A stretch of 64,000 nucleotides of DNA, from NCBI RefSeq assembly GCF_000382285.1, contig NZ_KB907936.1:1-64000 (forward strand). Reading direction: 5' to 3'. The notes below the pieces were generated by a model, which was not told the origin of the DNA, did no database searches, and saw nothing but the letters and a program-made list of their open reading frames with translations. Numbering within the stretch: position 1 is the first letter of the stretch; each line of letters starts with the position of its first letter. Positions 56,644-64,000 of this stretch are shown here, piece after piece. Source of the stretch: Solimonas variicoloris DSM 15731. GTDB lineage: Bacteria > Pseudomonadota > Gammaproteobacteria > Nevskiales > Nevskiaceae. Made by a program: the position numbers and the translations under genes.

Positions 56644-57486
56644 ATGAAGTCCTTCAAGGACAAGGTTGCCGCGATTACCGGCGCCGGCTCGGGCATGGGC
56701 CGCGAACTGGCGATCGAACTCGCCAAGCGCGGCTGTCACGTCGCGATCAGCGACGTCAACGAAGCGGGTCTTGCGCAGACCGCCGAGATAGTCAAGCGCT
56801 ATCCGGTGCGCGTCACCACGCAGAAGCTGGACGTCGCCGATCGCGACGCGGTCTACGCCTGGGCCGACAAGGTCGTCGCCGACCACGGCAAGGTCAACCT
56901 GATCTTCAACAACGCCGGCGTGGCGCTGGCGACGACGCTCGAAGGTGCCGACTACGGCGATTTCGAATGGATCATGGGCATCAACTTCTGGGGCGTCGTC
57001 TACGGTTCCAAGGCCTTCCTGCCGCATCTGCGCGCGTCGGGCGAGGGCCATATCGTCAACACCTCGAGCATCTTCGGGCTGTTCGCGGTGCCCGGCAACG
57101 GCTGCTACAACGCCAGCAAGTTCGCGGTGCGCGGCTTCAATGAGTGCCTGCGCCAGGAGCTGGAGCTGATGAAGGCGCCGGTCAGCCTGACCAGCGTGCA
57201 TCCGGGCGGCATCAAGACCGGCATCGCCAAGGCCGCGCGCACCAGCAAGAGCATCGAGGGTGTGCTGGCGCGCGACATCGATTCGGCGAAAGTGAACTTC
57301 GACAAGTTGTTCATCACCTCGGCGAATCGCGCGGCGTGCATCATCCTCAAGGCCGTCGAGGGCAACAAGCGGCGCGTGCTGGTCGGCCCGGACGCGAAGT
57401 TCCTCGATATCGTGGTGCGCCTGCTGCCGGCGCTCTACCAGCCGCTGATCACCTTCTTCGCGCGCCAGCAGGCCCAGCGCGCCTGA
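56644..57486 (+). CDS. Short-chain dehydrogenase/reductase
   Basis: A 280-residue SDR with the cofactor loop ITGAGSGMGRELA, NNAGVA and the catalytic YNASK. A Ser occurs before it (NTSSIFG). It has a good ribosome-binding site (AGAGGGGAG). It most likely oxidises an alcohol to the ketone used by the monooxygenase, or reduces an aldehyde product. Coupling to the upstream gene suggests a shared catabolic operon. Confidence 0.92.
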   Translation: MKSFKDKVAAITGAGSGMGRELAIELAKRGCHVAISDVNEAGLAQTAEIVKRYPVRVTTQKLDVADRDAVYAWADKVVADHGKVNLIFNNAGVALATTLEGADYGDFEWIMGINFWGVVYGSKAFLPHLRASGEGHIVNTSSIFGLFAVPGNGCYNASKFAVRGFNECLRQELELMKAPVSLTSVHPGGIKTGIAKAARTSKSIEGVLARDIDSAKVNFDKLFITSANRAACIILKAVEGNKRRVLVGPDAKFLDIVVRLLPALYQPLITFFARQQAQRA

Positions 57487-57493
57487 ACGGTCG

Positions 57494-57536
57494 GCGCAGG
57501 CAGCGCCCTCCGCTTGGCGGATGGCGCGGCCTGCGC
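57494..57536. terminator. Long hairpin between convergent SDR and Mpo1-like genes
   Basis: The outer stem (GCGCAGGC, 57494-57501, with 57529-57536) and an inner 11-bp stem with one mismatch (57503-57513 with 57517-57527, loop TTG) form one long hairpin that fills most of the 68-base gap. The symmetry suits termination from both sides, but neither strand has a U-run. Confidence 0.55.
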
Positions 57537-57554
57537 GGCGTCCGCGGCGGCGTT

Positions 57555-58028
57555 CTAGTTGCGGACCAGGCGCACGAACAGCTTGTCGTTGACGTACAGC
57601 GGGCCGATCAGCAGGAACACGAGGTCGTCGAAGAAGGACGGCTTCTTGCCTTCGATCTTGTGGCCATAGATCTGCACGACCCAGGCCAGCAGCCACAGCC
57701 CGGCGCTGATCGCCAGCAGCGGCAGGCCGGCCGCCTGGATTGCCATGATCCCCGCCACCGACGCGAAGAACCACAGCGCCATCAGCAGCGCGGCGAGCAC
57801 GCTCAGGCGGATGTAGAAGACGAAGATCGGCAAGGCCAGCAGCGTCGCCAGGTTCACGTAAGGCGCGAGCGGCGCGGCGACGCCGAGCCAGCGGCCGACC
57901 GGGACCAGCCACAGCAGTGCCAGGCTGGTGAAGGTGATCAGCGGCACGCAGACGCAGTGGATGAGTGCGTTCAGCGGATGGCGGTGGTGCTCGGCGTAGG
58001 CGTCGAGGAAGGTCTGCAGCTTGCGCAT
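57555..58028 (-). CDS. Mpo1-like (DUF962) 2-hydroxy fatty acid dioxygenase-like protein
   Basis: A 157-residue membrane protein with four helices. The metal-type His motifs HHRHPLNALIHCV at the start and GHKIEGKKPSFF near the end match DUF962 and yeast Mpo1, an iron-dependent dioxygenase that shortens 2-hydroxy fatty acids. The bacterial role is unproven. The start at 58028 gives MRKLQTFLDAYAEHHRHPLN. It is divergent from the Crp/Fnr gene. Confidence 0.88.
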   Translation of the reverse strand: MRKLQTFLDAYAEHHRHPLNALIHCVCVPLITFTSLALLWLVPVGRWLGVAAPLAPYVNLATLLALPIFVFYIRLSVLAALLMALWFFASVAGIMAIQAAGLPLLAISAGLWLLAWVVQIYGHKIEGKKPSFFDDLVFLLIGPLYVNDKLFVRLVRN

Positions 58029-58116
58029 GGCGCGCTCCGGTCGGATAAGGTGCGGCCATTGTCTCGGCGCCGGTGCCCGGACTCTGTCAAGTTGCCGACA
58101 CTTTCGCCCGCCCCTC

Positions 58117-58818
58117 ATGACGCCCGCCGAGATCCGATCGTTCATCGCGCAAAGCGAGTGGTTTCATGACCTGCCGCCGCCGGCTCTGGAGCAGCTCGCG
58201 CTGCTGGCGGTGCCGCGGCAGCTCGACGACGGCGCGCTGCTGTTCGCCAAGGGCGATGCCGCCGACGGTCTGTACGGCCTGATCTCCGGGCGCATCCGGA
58301 TCAGCGCGACGACGGCGGACGGTCGGGATCTGGTGGTCCAGCTGTTCGAGCCGGGCAGCTGGTTCGGCGAGATCTCGATGTTCGACGGGCTGCCGCGCAC
58401 GCACAACGCCTGCGCGATCGGCGCGTCGACGCTGCTGCTGATTCCGCGCGCACGGTTTCACGCGCTGCTCGCCGGGCACCCGGCGCTGTATCCGCACTTC
58501 ATGCGCCTGCTGTGCGGCAAGCTGCGGCGCAGCTTCGCGTGGATCGAGTACGCGGCATTCCTGCCGATGCCGGCGCGCATCGCCGCGCGTCTGCTCGAGC
58601 TGGCGCGGGATTACGGCGAGACGCAGGCGGACGGCGCGGTGCTGATCAAGCTGCACCTGCCGCAGGAAGAGCTCGGGCACATGCTGAGCACCTCGCGGCA
58701 GACGATCAGCAAGGAACTGCGCGCCTTCGAGTCGCGCGGCTGGATCGGACTCGACTACGGACGCATCCTGATCCGCGATCCGGACGCGCTGGCGGCGCTG
58801 GTCGGCGTCGCCGCCTGA
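58117..58818 (+). CDS. Crp/Fnr-family transcriptional regulator
   Basis: A 233-residue regulator. A cyclic-nucleotide-binding fold lies at about residues 15-130 (ISGRIRISATTADGRDLVVQLFEPGSWFGEISMFDG) and a winged HTH at the C-terminus (LGHMLSTSRQTISKELRAFESRGWI). It has no N-terminal cysteine cluster, so it is not an oxygen-sensing FNR. Its effector and targets are unknown. Confidence 0.9.
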   Translation: MTPAEIRSFIAQSEWFHDLPPPALEQLALLAVPRQLDDGALLFAKGDAADGLYGLISGRIRISATTADGRDLVVQLFEPGSWFGEISMFDGLPRTHNACAIGASTLLLIPRARFHALLAGHPALYPHFMRLLCGKLRRSFAWIEYAAFLPMPARIAARLLELARDYGETQADGAVLIKLHLPQEELGHMLSTSRQTISKELRAFESRGWIGLDYGRILIRDPDALAALVGVAA

Positions 58819-58836
58819 GCGCGACCCGCTCGCCAG

Positions 58837-60114
58837 CTACTGGCGGTAGACCGGCCAGCGATCGACGATCTTGCCGCCGCGCAGCGCGAGCAGGTCGCCG
58901 AACTCGAGCAGCACTTCCTCGACGACCTGCGGCCGGAAGAAGACCTGATCGTCGACCTTCAACCCGGTCGCCGGCGAGCCGTTGATGCCTTCCTGATTCG
59001 AGCTGTGGCCGAAACTCGAATAGAACTGCAGGCCCTTCGGCGACTCGTAGTCGGCCATCCAGTTGCCGCCGTAGATGAAGTAGGTCTCGCGCTGATTCGG
59101 GTCCCACCACGACAGGATCGCCGACTTCTCGTCGAGGCCGGGCAGTTCGGTCGGGCCGGTGGCTTTCAGCACCGGCGTGGCGATATAGGCGGCCGGGACG
59201 TGATTGGCGAGCGTGTCGATGTCGTAGTGCGTCGGCTTGAGCAGGCCGGTGCCGACCGACACCTCGTTGCTGATCTTTTCGTCGCGATGCAGCTGGTACG
59301 ACGGGCTGCCGGCGGTGTTCAGTGTCAGGCCGTCGTGCCACAGCGCGGCGTACTCGCGGCGCGTGAAGTCGACGCAGGCCTGGTACTGGTCGAGCACGCG
59401 CTGCAGCAGCGCCTCGCGCGAGGCGACGATCGACGGGATCGCGACGATGTGCGGGTCGTAGCCCATGAAGCCGGCGAACTCCAGATGCTCGGGATTCGCG
59501 GCGATGGTCTTGAGCAGCTCGCCGAGCGCGGCGAGATCGCGGACGCCGCCGCGGTGCAGGCCGACGTCGAGCTCGACGTTGATGCGCATCTTCGTGCCGA
59601 GCCCGCGCGCGACGTCGAGGTACTGGCCGAGATGGTGCGGGGTGTCGATCAGCCACTGCAGCTGCCGGGCGGGATCGAAGCTGCCCTTGTGATGCTCGTA
59701 GAACAGCTGCGCCGAACGCGCCGGCAGCGGCTTGCCGAGCAGGATGTCGGCCTCCGGCATGTTCTCGGCGTCGTGGTTCAGGAACGGCTGGTGGAAGGAC
59801 ATCAGCCGGTTCGTGTTCGTGCGCTGCGCGATGTACTGCATCAGCCGCAGCGACGGCAGCGACTTCTCGACGATGCGGTAGTGCTTGCCGCTGGCGGCGG
59901 TGAAGGCATTGAGCTCGGCGATGTTGTGGTCGAGCCGGTCGAGATCGATCAGCACGCTCGGCCGCATCGGGCCGTTCTGCTTCAACTCGTCGTTCAGGGC
60001 ACGGAAATAGTCATCGTACGGCGCGCCTTTGTCGCCCGGCTTGAGCGCCGCACCGCCGCCGATCGCGACGGCGCCGACGCCCAGCGTGCCGAGCAGGAAC
60101 TTGCGTCTGTTCAT
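58837..60114 (-). CDS. Tat-exported alanine-racemase-fold PLP enzyme (DSD1/D-threonine aldolase-like)
   Basis: A 425-residue PLP enzyme of the N-terminal alanine racemase fold. It has a twin-arginine signal (NRRKFLLGTLGVGAVAIGG) and a candidate PLP lysine, Lys84 (RIVEKSLP), replacing the usual PHAKTHK motif. The zinc-binding HxC expected near the C-terminus of D-threonine aldolase is absent; the tail reads FFRPQVVEEVLLEFGDLLALRGGKIVD. Exported PLP enzymes are rare. It is the last gene of the operon, 22 bases after the oxidase. Substrate unknown. Confidence 0.83.
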   Translation of the reverse strand: MNRRKFLLGTLGVGAVAIGGGAALKPGDKGAPYDDYFRALNDELKQNGPMRPSVLIDLDRLDHNIAELNAFTAASGKHYRIVEKSLPSLRLMQYIAQRTNTNRLMSFHQPFLNHDAENMPEADILLGKPLPARSAQLFYEHHKGSFDPARQLQWLIDTPHHLGQYLDVARGLGTKMRINVELDVGLHRGGVRDLAALGELLKTIAANPEHLEFAGFMGYDPHIVAIPSIVASREALLQRVLDQYQACVDFTRREYAALWHDGLTLNTAGSPSYQLHRDEKISNEVSVGTGLLKPTHYDIDTLANHVPAAYIATPVLKATGPTELPGLDEKSAILSWWDPNQRETYFIYGGNWMADYESPKGLQFYSSFGHSSNQEGINGSPATGLKVDDQVFFRPQVVEEVLLEFGDLLALRGGKIVDRWPVYRQ

Positions 60115-60136
60115 GTGTTCTCCCCCCGTGCCGCCG

Positions 60137-61525
60137 TCAGACGCCGAACACGGTGCGCAGATGGCCGTTCAGGAAGCGGCCCTGCGGGTCGAGCGCGGCG
60201 CGCACGTCGGTGAATTCCTTCCAGCGCGGGTAGAGCGGTGCCAGCTGGCGCGCGCCGAGCGTGTGCAGCTTGCCCCAGTGCGGACGGCCGCCGTACTTCC
60301 AGAAGATCGGTTCGATCGCCGCGAAGTAGTTGTGGTAGTCCATCGTGTAATGCTGATGGATCGAGATCGCGCAGCGCGGGCCGCCCTCGAACATGCTGAG
60401 CGGAATGTCGTCGGCATGCACGTAGCGGTATTCGAGCGGGAACCAGGTCGGCAGCTGCTTGTCGTGGATCTTCTTGAGGATCTCGCGCAGGCAGGCTGGA
60501 CCCGCTTCCGCCGGCACCGAGTATTCCATCTCGTTGAAGCGCACATTGCGCACGTTGGCGAAGATCGCGTACGAGTCGCCGACGCGGTCGTCGAAGCTCG
60601 CCGTGCGCGCGATCAGGTTGAGGATCGCCGAGCGCGCCGCCGGCCAGTCGCTGCCGTACTTGTCGAGCTTCTCGATCGCCTTGACGTACTCGTTGCCGCC
60701 CTCGGCCGCCGGATCGGCGACCGGCGTTGGCGGATCCTCGGTCTCGTTCAGCGCGATCGCCGCCGCGTAGTCGGAATGGGTGATGACCTGCATCTCCCAG
60801 TGCTGGTTCTCGCGCGTCAGGCGGTCGACGTCGTCGAGCAGATCGTTGGTCTTGGCGATCCACATCCGCTCGCGCAGACGAAAGGCCTTGCGGTTCTGCA
60901 GGCGCACGCGCGTGATGATGCCGAGCGCGCCGAGACCGCAGCGCGCGGCGTTGAAGATCTCCGGGTGATGCTCGGCGTCGCAGTCGATCAGCTCGCCGCT
61001 GGCGGTGGCCAGGCGCAGGCCGGCGACCTGCGTCGAGTACGAGCCGAAGCTGACGCCGGTGCCGTGCGTCGAGGTCGAGATCGCGCCGGACAGCGTCTGG
61101 TAGTCGATGTCGGACATGTTCGGCAGCGCCAGGCCGACGGCCTTGAGCGCTTCGCCCATCGTCGACATCGGCGTGCCGCCGCCGAACTCGGACTGCAGCT
61201 TGCCGGCATCGTGGCCGAGCAGGCCGCGCAGGTGGGCGAGCGAGACGATGGTGCCGTCGGTCGGCACCAGCGGGCTGAACGAGTGGGCGGCGCCGACCGG
61301 GCGGATCGTCGTGGTCGCGCCACGGATCAGTGCACTCAGTTCATCCTCGGTTTTCGGCGCGAGGCGCGCGAACGGGATGCAGGCCTGGCCGCCCGACCAG
61401 TTGCGCCACGGGATGATGCGGTGCGTCGGCGCGGCAGCGGCGGCGAGCGCGTTCCAGCCGCCGCCGGCGCCGAGTGCGACGCCGGCGGCGAGCTGGCGGA
61501 TCAGGTCCCGTCTGGTGACTTGCAT
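60137..61525 (-). CDS. Tat-exported FAD-linked oxidase, aldonolactone/alditol oxidase-like
   Basis: A 462-residue VAO-fold flavoenzyme. It has a Tat signal (TRRDLIRQLAAGVALGAGGG), the FAD domain with RPVGAAHSFSPL (His81 is the likely covalent FAD site) and an ALO-type C-terminus with HWGKLHTL and YPRWKEFTDVRAALDPQGRFLNGHLRTVFG. Relatives oxidise sugar lactones or alditols. The ATG at 61525 places the twin arginines correctly. It lies between a cytochrome c and a PLP enzyme gene, which suggests that it passes electrons to the cytochrome. Confidence 0.88.
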   Translation of the reverse strand: MQVTRRDLIRQLAAGVALGAGGGWNALAAAAAPTHRIIPWRNWSGGQACIPFARLAPKTEDELSALIRGATTTIRPVGAAHSFSPLVPTDGTIVSLAHLRGLLGHDAGKLQSEFGGGTPMSTMGEALKAVGLALPNMSDIDYQTLSGAISTSTHGTGVSFGSYSTQVAGLRLATASGELIDCDAEHHPEIFNAARCGLGALGIITRVRLQNRKAFRLRERMWIAKTNDLLDDVDRLTRENQHWEMQVITHSDYAAAIALNETEDPPTPVADPAAEGGNEYVKAIEKLDKYGSDWPAARSAILNLIARTASFDDRVGDSYAIFANVRNVRFNEMEYSVPAEAGPACLREILKKIHDKQLPTWFPLEYRYVHADDIPLSMFEGGPRCAISIHQHYTMDYHNYFAAIEPIFWKYGGRPHWGKLHTLGARQLAPLYPRWKEFTDVRAALDPQGRFLNGHLRTVFGV

Positions 61526-61545
61526 GGTGTGTCCTCGTGTCCTGC

Positions 61546-61914
61546 TCACGGATCCAGTTTGGCGCCCGACATGAATTCGATCAGGGCGATCAGTTCCTCT
61601 TCGGAGCACTGCATGCACAGGCCCATCGGCGGCATGCCCTGGTAGCCGTTGATCGTGTGGTCGAGCAGGGTATCGGTGCCTTGCGCGATGCGCGGCGCCC
61701 AGGCCTTGTGATCGCCCGACAGCGGCGCGCCGGCAGCCGGATTGGCATGGCAGAGCTTGCAGCTGCCGTCGTAGACCTCGGCGAGCGCCGGGTCGGCCGG
61801 GCGCGCGGCGACCGCAGCGCTGCCCGGCGACGGCTCGGCCGTTTCCTGCTTGCCGCAGCCGGCGACAGCCAGCAGCGCGAGCGCGGCGATCGTCAGCGCT
61901 GGAATTCGAAGCAT
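61546..61914 (-). CDS. Cytochrome c5-like lipoprotein
   Basis: A 122-residue monohaem cytochrome. The lipobox AVAGC (Cys20) anchors it in a membrane. The haem motif is CKLCH (Cys52, Cys55, His56) and the distal Met lies in QGMPPMG. A CMQC pair near the end is a c5-type disulfide. It precedes the oxidase by 20 bases in the same operon and is the probable electron acceptor. Confidence 0.9.
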   Translation of the reverse strand: MLRIPALTIAALALLAVAGCGKQETAEPSPGSAAVAARPADPALAEVYDGSCKLCHANPAAGAPLSGDHKAWAPRIAQGTDTLLDHTINGYQGMPPMGLCMQCSEEELIALIEFMSGAKLDP

Positions 61915-61955
61915 CGTGGTGGTCCCCTGTGCGGCGGTGAAACGGAATCTTCGGC

Positions 61956-62522
61956 TCATGGCACCGTGCCGCCTTCGGCGGCGAGCGTGGCCAGCAGCTG
62001 CTTGATGCGGCTGCGCTGGGTCTTGTTGAACGGACTGACGCGGAACAGCTCCATCAGCCACAGGCCCTCGGTCGCCAGATGCACCAGCGCGGCGCGCTCG
62101 AAGGGTACGCCCGCGCTGATCGCCGGCAGACGCTGCGCGAAGAAGTCGCGGACGGGCGACATCAGCTTCGGATCGCTGGCGACGACCGCGAGCAGGGCGC
62201 TGCTGACGCGATCGTTGTGCAGCGGGTCGTTGATCGAGGCGCGCACATAGGCGTGCAGCGCGCTGCCCGGGCTCTCCGGCAGCTTGCCGAGCTGCGCCTC
62301 GCGCGCCGCGTGCGAGCGTTCGATGGCGCGCGTCACCAGGGCTTCGAGCAGCGCCTTCTTGCTCGGGAAGTGATACATGACGCCGCCCTTGCTGACGCCG
62401 GCCGCGCGGGCCACGGCGTCGAGCGTGAGGCGCACCGCGCCGTGTTCGACGACCACAGCTTCTGCGGCGTCGAGCATGGCATCGCGCGAGCTGGGACGTC
62501 CGGGGCCGGAGGCTTTCTTCAT
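61956..62522 (-). CDS. TetR-family regulator of the oxidase operon
   Basis: A 188-residue TetR protein with HTH at about residues 25-50 (LTLDAVARAAGVSKGGVMYHFPSKKALL). The C-terminal part has the TetR_C-like VPFERAALVHLATEGLWLMELF. The start at 62522 gives MKKASGPGRPSSRDAMLDAA. It is the first gene of the operon, 41 bases before the cytochrome, and divergent from the AraC gene. It probably autoregulates the operon through the site at 62616-62631. Confidence 0.9.
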   Translation of the reverse strand: MKKASGPGRPSSRDAMLDAAEAVVVEHGAVRLTLDAVARAAGVSKGGVMYHFPSKKALLEALVTRAIERSHAAREAQLGKLPESPGSALHAYVRASINDPLHNDRVSSALLAVVASDPKLMSPVRDFFAQRLPAISAGVPFERAALVHLATEGLWLMELFRVSPFNKTQRSRIKQLLATLAAEGGTVP

Positions 62523-62615
62523 GGCGGTGAAGGTAGGCGTCGCGCCATTTTCGTGCTTGACAGAAGACGCCAGCCGCAAACCCTGACTGGAACTCGCTGC
62601 GCAGTTCAATTACTG

Positions 62616-62631
62616 TACCGTCTGGTCGGCA
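62616..62631. promoter_or_regulatory. TetR-operator-like site between the TetR and AraC genes
   Basis: TACCGTCTGGTCGGCA resembles the ACCGACTGGTCGGT-type operators of many TetR regulators. It is an imperfect palindrome in the 184-base divergent gap and is followed by TAGAAA (62632), a weak -10 reading toward the AraC gene. No gene was found in this gap. Confidence 0.5.
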
Positions 62632-62706
62632 TAGAAAATGCGTGCACGAGCATGCGAACGCGGCCTTCCAATGGCGGAAGACCGCAGCCGATGGTGAGGA
62701 GATGCC

Positions 62707-63726
62707 ATGCAAGCGCGATGGAACGATGCCGGCGCAACGATACGCGCCGGGGCACTGACCGGAATCAGGGCGGCACTGGCGCCGCGCGGACTGCAGCCGG
62801 AGCCGCTGTGCGAGCGGCGCGGCGTCGATCCGGCGCTGCTCGACAATGCCGACGCCCGCCTGCCGGTCGGCCGCTATGTGGACCTGCTCGAAGACGCCGC
62901 GAGGGTCAGCGGCAACGCTGCGCTGGGCCTGCGCCTCGGTTACACCCAACCGCTGAGTTCGATCGGTCCGGGCGCGGTGCGCATGAGCCGCGCGCGCAGC
63001 TTCGGCGAGGCGGTCCGCATCCTGATCGCCGATCTGCCGCTGCACCAGGACGGGGTCCGCATCGCGCTCGAAGTCGACGGCCGCTGGGCGAGCCTGTCGT
63101 ATTCGATCCGCCATCTGCACGGCATTGAATATGCGCAGGACGCCGAACTGTCGATCGGCAAGATGCTGTCGGCGGCGCGGCGGCTCGGGCCCAGCGCCGA
63201 CTGGGCGCCGGCGCAGGTGCACTTCGAACATCCGGCGCCGGCCGATCCGTCGGCGCAGCGCCGCCTGTTCGGCGCGCCGGTGCATTTTTCGCAGCCGCGC
63301 AATGCGCTGATCTTCGACCGCGCGCTGCTCGAGGCGCCGATGCGTGGCGCCGAGGGTCTCGGCGCCGGCGAGGCGGCTGGCACGGTGCTGCCGTGCACCG
63401 AAAGCGCCCCCGATCTGGTCGCCGCGCTCAAAGGACGCATCCTGCGCGCACTGCCGCAGGGCGGCGTGACGATCGAGGCGATCGCCGAGCAGCTCGCACT
63501 CAGCGAGCGCACGCTGCAGCGCCGGCTGCAGGAGGCGGGCCTGAATTTCCAGCAGCTCGTCGAGCAGCTGCGCTACGAGACCGCCTGCCGCTACTTGCAG
63601 CAGGGCCATTTGCCGCTGACCGAGATCGGCTATCTGCTCGGCTATTCCGAGCCGAGCGCGTTCAGCCGCGCCTTCCGCCGCTGGAGCGGCGCCAGCCCGC
63701 TGGCCTACCGGCGCCAGCTGTCGTAG
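62707..63726 (+). CDS. AraC-family transcriptional regulator (OruR/arabinose-binding type)
   Basis: A 339-residue regulator. The N-terminal effector domain (about 20-205) is of the Arabinose_bd type seen in OruR and ArgR-like AraC proteins. The C-terminal double HTH begins VTIEAIAEQLALSERTLQRRLQEAG and ends ATEIGYLLGYSEPSAFSRAFRRWSG-like. AGGAG precedes the ATG. It is divergent from the TetR-oxidase operon and may control it. Confidence 0.9.
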   Translation: MQARWNDAGATIRAGALTGIRAALAPRGLQPEPLCERRGVDPALLDNADARLPVGRYVDLLEDAARVSGNAALGLRLGYTQPLSSIGPGAVRMSRARSFGEAVRILIADLPLHQDGVRIALEVDGRWASLSYSIRHLHGIEYAQDAELSIGKMLSAARRLGPSADWAPAQVHFEHPAPADPSAQRRLFGAPVHFSQPRNALIFDRALLEAPMRGAEGLGAGEAAGTVLPCTESAPDLVAALKGRILRALPQGGVTIEAIAEQLALSERTLQRRLQEAGLNFQQLVEQLRYETACRYLQQGHLPLTEIGYLLGYSEPSAFSRAFRRWSGASPLAYRRQLS

Positions 63727-63732
63727 CCGGCC

Positions 63733-64000
63733 TCAGTCACGGGCGACGGCCAGCCAGCGCTGGCCGTCGCTGCCGTCGATGCGCTGCGTGGCCAGGCCGT
63801 AAACCTCGCGCATCAGCGCCGGATCGAGAATCGTGCGGGGCTCGCCGTGCGCGAACAGGCGCCCGCCGCGCAGGACGCTGACCTCGTCGGCGTAAGCCAG
63901 CACCAGATTCGGATCGTGCAGCACGGCGATCACCCCTACGCCGCGCGCAGCCCAGGCGCGCGCGAGGCGCAGGCAGGCGTGCTGGAAGGTGAGGTCGAGA
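63733..64000 (-). CDS. hmuV: Haem ABC transporter ATP-binding protein, C-terminal part (cut by window edge)
   Basis: The last 89 residues of an ABC ATPase of the HmuV haem-import group. From the edge it reads LDLTFQHACLRLARAW, then VIAVLHDPNL (the switch-region histidine), LAYADEVSVLRGG and a C-terminal REVYGLATQRI. The Walker motifs are off the window. It converges on the AraC gene with a 6-base gap. The specificity (haem versus cobalamin) is judged from the TFQHACL and VYGL signatures. Confidence 0.82.
   Translation of the reverse strand, partial: LDLTFQHACLRLARAWAARGVGVIAVLHDPNLVLAYADEVSVLRGGRLFAHGEPRTILDPALMREVYGLATQRIDGSDGQRWLAVARD

Noticed and set aside
58117-58818. The Crp/Fnr gene as the FNR that would bind the box at 8698
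   Set aside because: It lacks the N-terminal cysteines that hold the oxygen-sensing cluster, and its recognition helix does not clearly match FNR.

Overview
The window is very GC-rich, gene-dense chromosomal DNA of a gammaproteobacterium. The central gene order (leuC-leuD-leuB-asd-usg-fimV-truA-trpF-trpB-trpA-accD-folC-SPOR-cvpA-purF-metZ) is the arrangement known from Pseudomonas and the Xanthomonadales/Nevskiales side of the class. The high GC, the Baeyer-Villiger-type monooxygenase and the TonB receptors make a Nevskiales/Xanthomonadales-like organism my best guess, but this is inference. No rRNA, tRNA or CRISPR array was seen.

Layout. 1-261: the 5' end of an IS5-family insertion sequence abutting the stop codon of bepA. 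259-8557: housekeeping and small-molecule genes (bepA, psd, a Sco copper chaperone, prmB, aroC, an MFS transporter, and a minus-strand nitrilase/GNAT/NTF2-like operon). 8558-15487: a five-gene export operon (TolC-like channel, HlyD adaptor, double-ATPase ABC protein, two ABC-2 permeases), then a yeast-type cytosine deaminase. 16030-17696: a minus-strand operon of a haem protein, DUF2798, HMA and methyltransferase genes. 17882-25470: a minus-strand metal-uptake operon (DUF2946, TonB receptor, PepSY reductase-like protein, DUF2946, an OprC-like copper receptor with a CxxxM...HxM site, TonB). 25553-47051: leucine, aspartate, tryptophan, fatty-acid, folate, purine and methionine biosynthesis with fimV and truA. 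47058-52376: DUF455, a His-rich CDF exporter, a lipoprotein, lpxH, ppiB and dusA. 52454-57486: two alpha/beta hydrolases, a TetR regulator divergent from a flavin monooxygenase, and an SDR. 58837-62522: a TetR, cytochrome c lipoprotein, Tat-exported FAD oxidase and Tat-exported PLP enzyme operon divergent from an AraC regulator. The window ends inside a haem ABC ATPase (hmuV).

The most unusual items are: (i) the TetR/cytochrome c5/aldonolactone-oxidase-like/alanine-racemase-fold operon, which looks like a periplasmic oxidation pathway with a rare exported PLP enzyme; (ii) a duplicated leuC 3' end, 16 codons identical in protein but differing at 8 synonymous codons, with two perfect hairpins between the copies, as if an element had rebuilt the gene end; (iii) the copper/iron TonB operon; and (iv) several intergenic chains of hairpins with three-base loops that look like REP-type repeats.
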